Under the pieces are notes generated by a model that was given only the letters and a program-made list of their open reading frames with translations, was not told where the DNA came from and searched no databases. A DNA stretch of 64,000 nucleotides. Source: Mycolicibacter longobardus (GTDB taxonomy: Bacteria; Actinomycetota; Actinomycetes; Mycobacteriales; Mycobacteriaceae). Where the stretch lies: the NCBI RefSeq assembly GCF_002102265.1, contig NZ_LQPG01000033.1, positions 90,016 to 154,015 on the forward strand, read 5' to 3'. This document shows, in pieces, positions 59,561 through 64,000 of the stretch. A program made the translations under genes and the position numbers. Every line of letters begins with the position of its first letter. The stretch's first letter is position 1.

Positions 59561-60595
59561 GCCGCCGGTGTTTCCCCCGCCCGAACCGGCGCCTCCCCCA
59601 CCACCGCCACCGCCCGAGCCGGGCAGCCAACCACCACCGCCTCCAATAGGCCCGGGAATGATCGGCACCGGAATCGGGACCGGGATGACCGCCGGCGGCG
59701 CGGGCGCAGCAGGCGGCTGCACCGGGACCACGGCAGGCGGCGCAACCACCGAAGGGGGTGCTACCGGCACCGGATTCGACGGGGCTACAACCGGTTCAGG
59801 GGCTGGAACCGGCTTCGGGGCCGGCAGCACGGGCATGAAGTTGCCCGGTACCGGTTGAGGCTGCAGCGGCTGCGCCACCACCGGAGGCTGCAACTGGGTG
59901 GTTGCGGCGGTCGGACGGATCCCGATCGTCACGGCCACCGCCAGCGCCGCGGATCCTGCCACCAGGAGGCCCCCGACCGAGCTGGCCACCAGCAGGGCGC
60001 GACCCACCGGTGGCCGCAATGCCTCCAACTCCTGAGTCTCGTCGTCGTAGTCGCCGTACTCGCCGTACTCGTCCTCGGCGTACTCCACCGGCAGCAACTC
60101 GGAATCGTCGTCGGTCATGGAATAGGCGAGCTGCTGTTCGGACTCGGCCACCTCAACCGCGGGTGTCACCGCGGTGGCGGTTCCATCCGCCGGGCCTCCC
60201 TCTGGCTGCGCGGGTGCGGCCATCGTCGCGTCTGCGGCGGGGGCCGACAGAAACGTGGTCTCGCCGTCCTCGCCTGACGCATTGCGCGCCAACGCGACCG
60301 CCGACCGGGCCTGGGGCAGCTCGGTAACGTTGTCGACCCCCGCCTCGGCAAGGGCCCCAAGAAGCTCTGCCATCAGTTCCGAATCCGACCAGCACAGCCG
60401 CGTAGCGGCCAGGCGGTGGCCTTCCTGGGCCAGCGCGTGGTGTGTGCCGGTGACCGTCGCGGCCAGCGTTTCGACCGGATTCTGCGTCAGATCGAGCATC
60501 GACTCATCGAGCACGGCATCCCCGTAGGCGTCCGATTCGACCAGCGCCAGCCGGGCGAGCGCGCCGGTAACCGACACCCCCAGCGCGACATCCAT
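58913..60595 (-). CDS. DUF7159-type membrane protein with Pro-rich and Gly/Ser-rich tail (Rv0538-like)
   Basis: A 560-aa protein. Residues ~1-115 are a conserved mycobacterial domain (M-D-V-A-L-G-V-S-V-T-G-A, actin/Hsp70-like start). An acidic stretch (~160-195) precedes one membrane helix (~200-228). The outside part begins Pro-rich (~235-330) and ends in ~220 residues of Gly/Ser/Asn repeats. By layout it reaches from cytoplasm through the cell wall. GGAAGGAGG precedes the ATG. Equals Rv0538; the role is unknown. The tail is a weak hypothesis for cell-wall attachment. Confidence 0.7.
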   Translation of the reverse strand: MDVALGVSVTGALARLALVESDAYGDAVLDESMLDLTQNPVETLAATVTGTHHALAQEGHRLAATRLCWSDSELMAELLGALAEAGVDNVTELPQARSAVALARNASGEDGETTFLSAPAADATMAAPAQPEGGPADGTATAVTPAVEVAESEQQLAYSMTDDDSELLPVEYAEDEYGEYGDYDDETQELEALRPPVGRALLVASSVGGLLVAGSAALAVAVTIGIRPTAATTQLQPPVVAQPLQPQPVPGNFMPVLPAPKPVPAPEPVVAPSNPVPVAPPSVVAPPAVVPVQPPAAPAPPAVIPVPIPVPIIPGPIGGGGGWLPGSGGGGGGGGAGSGGGNTGGGHSGGDAGSGGNTGSGGNTGSGSGGSGGSNSGGSDSGNGDSGGSPSGGSGSGSDDGTTGGSGSNPGGSSGSDDSSPGGHSGGSGGTSGGSGDTGSGSPGSGGEPSGPSTGGSGDSSGGTGSGGTGSGGTGSGSSPGGSGNSSGGGSGSSDGSSGSGGGSSGGSSGGSSGGSSGGSSGGSSGGSGGGSGGGSSGGSSGGSGGGSGGGSGGSGGGGD

Positions 60596-60700
60596 TGCGC
60601 GCCTCCTTCCGCGGCCGCTCGATTCGCCAGTCTAGCCGCGCGAACCGACAACCGACCGGCGCAATCTTGGCTGATCAGCGGTGTTCGCCCGCTCCGCGGT

Positions 60701-60706
60701 TATGGT
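60701..60706 (+). promoter_or_regulatory. -10 element TATGGT, leaderless start of the Rv0537c-like gene
   Basis: TATGGT ends 6 bases before the GTG at 60713. Confidence 0.55.
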
Positions 60707-60712
60707 GAGCAG

Positions 60713-62185
60713 GTGATCGCCGAGTCGACCAGGAGCTGGAATATCGGCCGCGATGTAGCCGCCACGGTGCTGCTGTGCGCCGCGCCGGCGTTGCCATGGA
60801 GCCTGTACCTCGGTTTCGGAGTTCCCGCCAGCGATATCCGGCTGATGGCCGTGCTGGCCGCCACTACGGTGCTCGCGCTGGGAGCGGTCGTCGCGACCTA
60901 CGCCGGACCCTGGGGGATCTTGAGCGCACACGCCGACCCTGCCGTCGCCGGACGGCTGCGTCTGCTGCTCAGCGCGCCGTACCTGATATTGGCGCTCGGC
61001 GTGGTGGCTGCCGATGTCGTTCAGACCATTCGATACGGCGGCAGCTCCCGGCCGCCCGGCGGTGTGGGCCCGGGTGCCTGGCTGGGAGTCACCGGCGCAC
61101 TACTGGCCGCGCAGCCGGTGCTCGACGGACCCGTGCGGGTATGGCGGCGCGCGGTCCGGATCCTCGGCTACACCTCGATCGCCGGTGCCACGTTCAGCGT
61201 GCTGTTCAACCTGTATTGGCGCGTACGCTACGCCCTCCCCGATGCGGACTCGGCGAGCGGCTTCGGCAAGCAGCACGTTGCGATCATCGTGACCGCCCTG
61301 GTGTACGGCGCAGTCGCCTGGATCACCGTGCTTGCCGCGTCACGGTGGATTCTGCGGCGGGACAAGGCCTCCCAGCTCGGTACGATCCTGCTGGGCGGCG
61401 CCACGCTGCTCGCCGGACTGCTGGTGTGGGCACTGCCGGTGGGCCGTCTCATCGACGGTTTTCACGGCATCGCGCAGAACACCTCGACGGCGGGGGTGGG
61501 CTTCGAGGGATACCTGGCCTGGGTGGCCGCCGCAGCACTGTTCGCGGTGGCGGCGGCACGTGACACCTTCGCGGCCACCTGGCTGGCTGCGACCCGTAAC
61601 ACGTTGCTACTCATCATCATCTGGAGCCTGGGGTCGGCACTCATGCGTATCGACGACCTCATCGTCGCGGTCGGCTTGGACCTTCCGTATTCGCCGTATG
61701 ACAGCGCGGTGATGGCGTCCTTCGACGTGGTGACCGCGGTGATCGCGGTCTGGCTGCGGATCAACTTGGGCAATCGCGCCCTGCCCGCGGCCGCCATCTG
61801 GTCGGTGAGCGCGCTCCTGTTCGGCTTCACGATCGCCCGCGTCGTGGTGGGCGTCGGTTTGGCGCCTCGTCTCGCGGACCCCCAGCGCGCCGCTGCGCTG
61901 GCGAACCCGGTGTACGGCAACGGATTCGCGCAACAGATCACCAGCACGTTCGATGTGGTGCTGTGCGGACTCGCGCTGTGCGGCCTGGTGGTGGCGATCG
62001 TCGCCGGCCGGTTCCAGATCCCCGCCGACGACCGTCCCAAACCAGGTGAACCCGGCACTCCGCGTATCTTCCGGTCGCCGGGTTCCGCACCGGTGTCACC
62101 CGCGGGCGGGCCGAAGATCTATCGGGGCGCCGACGAGCCGGCCGAGGACGGCGAGTTGAGTCAGGGCAGTTCGAACGGCAACTGA
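60713..62185 (+). CDS. Integral membrane protein (Rv0537c-like)
   Basis: A 490-aa protein with about 11-12 hydrophobic helices from residue ~10 to ~445, short loops, and a hydrophilic ~45-residue C-terminus (P-K-P-G-E-P-G-T-P). No transporter signature is recognised. It is conserved in mycobacteria next to the Rv0538 family. The GTG at 60713 is supported by the -10 hexamer; upstream extensions of the frame are antisense to the DUF7159 gene. Its 3' end overlaps the MTA phosphorylase gene by 25 bases. Confidence 0.75.
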   Translation: MIAESTRSWNIGRDVAATVLLCAAPALPWSLYLGFGVPASDIRLMAVLAATTVLALGAVVATYAGPWGILSAHADPAVAGRLRLLLSAPYLILALGVVAADVVQTIRYGGSSRPPGGVGPGAWLGVTGALLAAQPVLDGPVRVWRRAVRILGYTSIAGATFSVLFNLYWRVRYALPDADSASGFGKQHVAIIVTALVYGAVAWITVLAASRWILRRDKASQLGTILLGGATLLAGLLVWALPVGRLIDGFHGIAQNTSTAGVGFEGYLAWVAAAALFAVAAARDTFAATWLAATRNTLLLIIIWSLGSALMRIDDLIVAVGLDLPYSPYDSAVMASFDVVTAVIAVWLRINLGNRALPAAAIWSVSALLFGFTIARVVVGVGLAPRLADPQRAAALANPVYGNGFAQQITSTFDVVLCGLALCGLVVAIVAGRFQIPADDRPKPGEPGTPRIFRSPGSAPVSPAGGPKIYRGADEPAEDGELSQGSSNGN

Positions 62186-62937
62186 ATGCCTTCGTGGGGC
62201 AGGCAGTGCGTGCAGGTGCGCTCTTCATCGATCTGCTCGATGGCCTGGTGCACCAACGCTTTGAACGGCTCGATGTTCTTCTGGAACTCCGCGAACACAT
62301 CGACGACCTTCACACCACTGCCGACATCGACGCCGGCGTCCAGATCGGTGACCAGAGCTACTGCGGCATAACACATTTCCAATTCGCGAGCCAGCACCGA
62401 TTCGGGATATCCGGTCATGTTGACCAGCCGGAAGCCGGCCGCGGCGAACCATTGACTTTCAGCCCGGGTGGAGAATCGCGGCCCCTGGATCACCACCATG
62501 GTTCCGCCGTCGACGACGTCGGGCAGGCCGGTCACCACGGTGCGCAACGTCGGACAGTACGGGTCGGCGAACTCGACGTGCACACCGCCGTCGTCGAAGT
62601 AGGTGTCAGCGCGGTCCCGGGTGCGGTCGACCAGTTGATCGGGCACCACCACCGCTCCGGGCGGCAGGTCCGGCGTCAGGCTGCCGACCGCGCACGGTGC
62701 GAGGATCCGGCGCACCCCCAGTGCCCGCAACGCCCACATGTTGGCGCGGTAGGGGACCGTGTGGGCCGAATACTCGTGCCCTTCGCCGTGCCGGGGCAGG
62801 AACGCCACTTCGTGGCCGCCAACAGTGCCGATGGTGATGGGCGCGCTGGGCGCCCCGTAGGGGGTGTCGCATTGGACGCGGCGCGCATCGTCGCCGAAGA
62901 ACGAGTAGAAGCCACTACCGCCGATCACGCCCAACAT
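62161..62937 (-). CDS. mtnP: S-methyl-5'-thioadenosine phosphorylase
   Basis: A 258-aa purine nucleoside phosphorylase family enzyme that splits methylthioadenosine into adenine and methylthioribose-1-phosphate. I-G-G-S-G-F-Y starts the protein, [11 protein letters not shown] forms the phosphate site, and N-M-T-G-Y-P-E the purine site. The ATG at 62937 has a strong GAGGAGGAAG 9 bases upstream. Equals Rv0535, annotated pnp in older literature; biochemically such enzymes prefer MTA. In M. tuberculosis a galE-like gene (Rv0536) lies next to it; not here. Confidence 0.88.
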   Translation of the reverse strand: MLGVIGGSGFYSFFGDDARRVQCDTPYGAPSAPITIGTVGGHEVAFLPRHGEGHEYSAHTVPYRANMWALRALGVRRILAPCAVGSLTPDLPPGAVVVPDQLVDRTRDRADTYFDDGGVHVEFADPYCPTLRTVVTGLPDVVDGGTMVVIQGPRFSTRAESQWFAAAGFRLVNMTGYPESVLARELEMCYAAVALVTDLDAGVDVGSGVKVVDVFAEFQKNIEPFKALVHQAIEQIDEERTCTHCLPHEGIQLPFELP

Positions 62938-63022
62938 ATCGCGCCGCTTCCTCCTCGTCGCTCCGCTCCGCATCGTCAGCGCCGGGCAAGTTCGGCTCCT
63001 CCCGCGTGCAAGGATCGTGCCC

Positions 63023-63901
63023 ATGTCTGAAAAGGCCAGCTTTGCACAGTGGATCTCCGGCGCCCGTCCCCGCACCCTGCCCAACGCGATCGCCCCGGTG
63101 ATCGCCGGAACCGGCGCGGCGGCCTGGCTCGGCGCCGCGGTGTGGTGGAAGGCGCTGCTGGCGCTGACCGTCGCGGTGGCGCTGATCATCGGGGTGAACT
63201 TCGCCAACGACTACTCCGACGGCATCCGCGGCACCGACGACGACCGGACCGGTCCAGTGCGGCTGGTGGGCTCGCGGCTGGCGGCCCCGCGCTCGGTGCT
63301 GGCGGCGGCGATCGCCGCGCTGTCGGTGGGCGCGCTGGCCGGTTTGGCGCTGGCGCTGCTCAGCGCGCCGTGGCTGCTGGCGGTGGGCGCGGCCTGCATT
63401 GCCGGGGCTTGGCTGTACACCGGCGGGTCGAAGCCGTACGGCTACGCCGGCTTCGGCGAGATCGCGGTGTTCGTGTTCTTCGGTCTGGTGGCGGTGCTGG
63501 GCACCCAGTACACCCAGGCGCTGCGGGTGGATTGGGTCGGCGGGGTGCTGGCGGTGGGTGTCGGCGCGTTGTCGTCGGCGGTGCTGGTGGCCAACAATCT
63601 GCGCGACATCGCCACCGACAGACCGGCCGGCAAGATCACGCTGGCGGTACGCCTCGGGGATGCCCGCACCCGGGTGTTGTTTCAACTGCTGCTGGCGCTG
63701 GCCGGCGTGCTGACGTTGGTCCTGATGCGGGCCACCCCGTGGTGTGCGGCCGGGTTGCTCGCCACTCCACTGGCGCTGCGGGCCGCGGCACCAGTGCGCT
63801 CCGGACTCGGCGGCGCCGCGCTGATCCCGGTGCTGCGCGACACCGGGCTGGCCATGCTGGTGTGGGCGATCGTGGAGGCGGCGGCGCTGTCCCTGGCTTG
63901 A
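63023..63901 (+). CDS. menA: 1,4-Dihydroxy-2-naphthoate polyprenyltransferase MenA
   Basis: A 292-aa UbiA-family membrane enzyme that attaches the polyprenyl chain to DHNA. First Asp motif N-D-Y-S-D-G near residue 63, second N-N-L-R-D-I-A-T-D near residue 190, and about eight or nine helices. AAGGA lies 8 bases before the ATG at 63023 (an in-frame GTG at 63017 is less likely), and the length equals that known for Rv0534c. It completes the block with grcC1, menG and menJ. The 99 bases after it show nothing recognised. Confidence 0.93.
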   Translation: MSEKASFAQWISGARPRTLPNAIAPVIAGTGAAAWLGAAVWWKALLALTVAVALIIGVNFANDYSDGIRGTDDDRTGPVRLVGSRLAAPRSVLAAAIAALSVGALAGLALALLSAPWLLAVGAACIAGAWLYTGGSKPYGYAGFGEIAVFVFFGLVAVLGTQYTQALRVDWVGGVLAVGVGALSSAVLVANNLRDIATDRPAGKITLAVRLGDARTRVLFQLLLALAGVLTLVLMRATPWCAAGLLATPLALRAAAPVRSGLGGAALIPVLRDTGLAMLVWAIVEAAALSLA

Positions 63902-64000
63902 CTCTGCGCCCACCAGGCCATGCACTCGCCTCAGACTCAAGTGATCGCTGCAACACCTGACCAGGAAGGGGTCGGTGCTGCATGGGTCACGAGACGGGGT

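Noticed and set aside
59324..60277. A 317-codon plus-strand frame rich in Thr, Ala and Arg
   Set aside because: It is the mirror of the Gly/Ser and Pro repeats of the minus-strand DUF7159 gene.

Overview
The window is chromosomal DNA of a non-tuberculous mycobacterium. It is G+C-rich, uses GTG starts freely, and many genes show a TANNNT hexamer 6-8 bases before the start codon (leaderless transcription). From about 31 kb to the right end the gene order matches, inverted and from memory of H37Rv, the Mycobacterium tuberculosis block Rv0566c-Rv0534c: yajQ, Baeyer-Villiger monooxygenase, gpsA, htpX, grcC1, menJ, Rv0560c-like methyltransferase, menG, Rv0556-like, menD, bpoC, menC, menB, SDR, glyoxalase-like protein, pitA, DUF3349, menE, Rv0538-like, Rv0537c-like, MTA phosphorylase, menA. 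This region therefore carries most of the menaquinone pathway (menA, menB, menC, menD, menE, menG, menJ and a polyprenyl diphosphate synthase).

Left part (1-31 kb), accessory and mixed metabolism. Bases 1-6822 hold a compact run that looks like a specialised-metabolite cluster: a ThDP enzyme cut by the window edge, an SRPBCC protein, a KAS III-like enzyme with an altered active site, a HisC/Pat-type aminotransferase and an MMPL exporter. Then follow selO, an RNase H-domain protein, a membrane-anchored trypsin-like protease, an AccD-type carboxyltransferase, a methyltransferase, an acyl-CoA thioesterase-like protein, a DUF4226 gene with two small membrane proteins, a resolvase-like protein without a visible nucleophilic Ser, an ankyrin protein, an SDR, a pseudokinase-flippase membrane protein, an FAD monooxygenase, galT-galK, a DUF309 gene, a methyltransferase under a possible iron box, a transmembrane Ser/Thr kinase, a PPOX-type flavin/F420 protein, a 2OG-Fe(II) oxygenase, and a WXG-type effector candidate with two small secreted proteins. 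A tRNA-Tyr(GUA) with a hairpin terminator closes this part.

Right part (31-64 kb). The syntenic menaquinone block is interrupted by lineage-specific insertions: a SulP transporter and a HicB-like protein between gpsA and htpX; a truncated nitroreductase next to menG; a DsbA-like protein and an excalibur protein between menG and menD; a PknH-sensor-like lipoprotein; a duplicated pit-plus-small-membrane-protein cassette; and, between menC and menB, a toxin island. The island encodes a WXG100 protein, a 538-aa protein with an N-terminal WXG motif and a C-terminal TNT (NAD+ glycohydrolase) domain, two tandem Imm63-type immunity genes and an SseB-like gene, and is visibly more AT-rich at the immunity end. 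In H37Rv the same interval carries a vapBC module, so it looks like a toxin-module hot spot.

No gene-free stretch exceeds about 300 bases. The longest gaps (8303-8560, 11986-12209, 47534-47762, 18349-18525, 42179-42296) hold promoters, small inverted repeats or nothing I recognise. After menA (63902-64000) I see no gene. No CRISPR array, insertion sequence or rRNA was seen.
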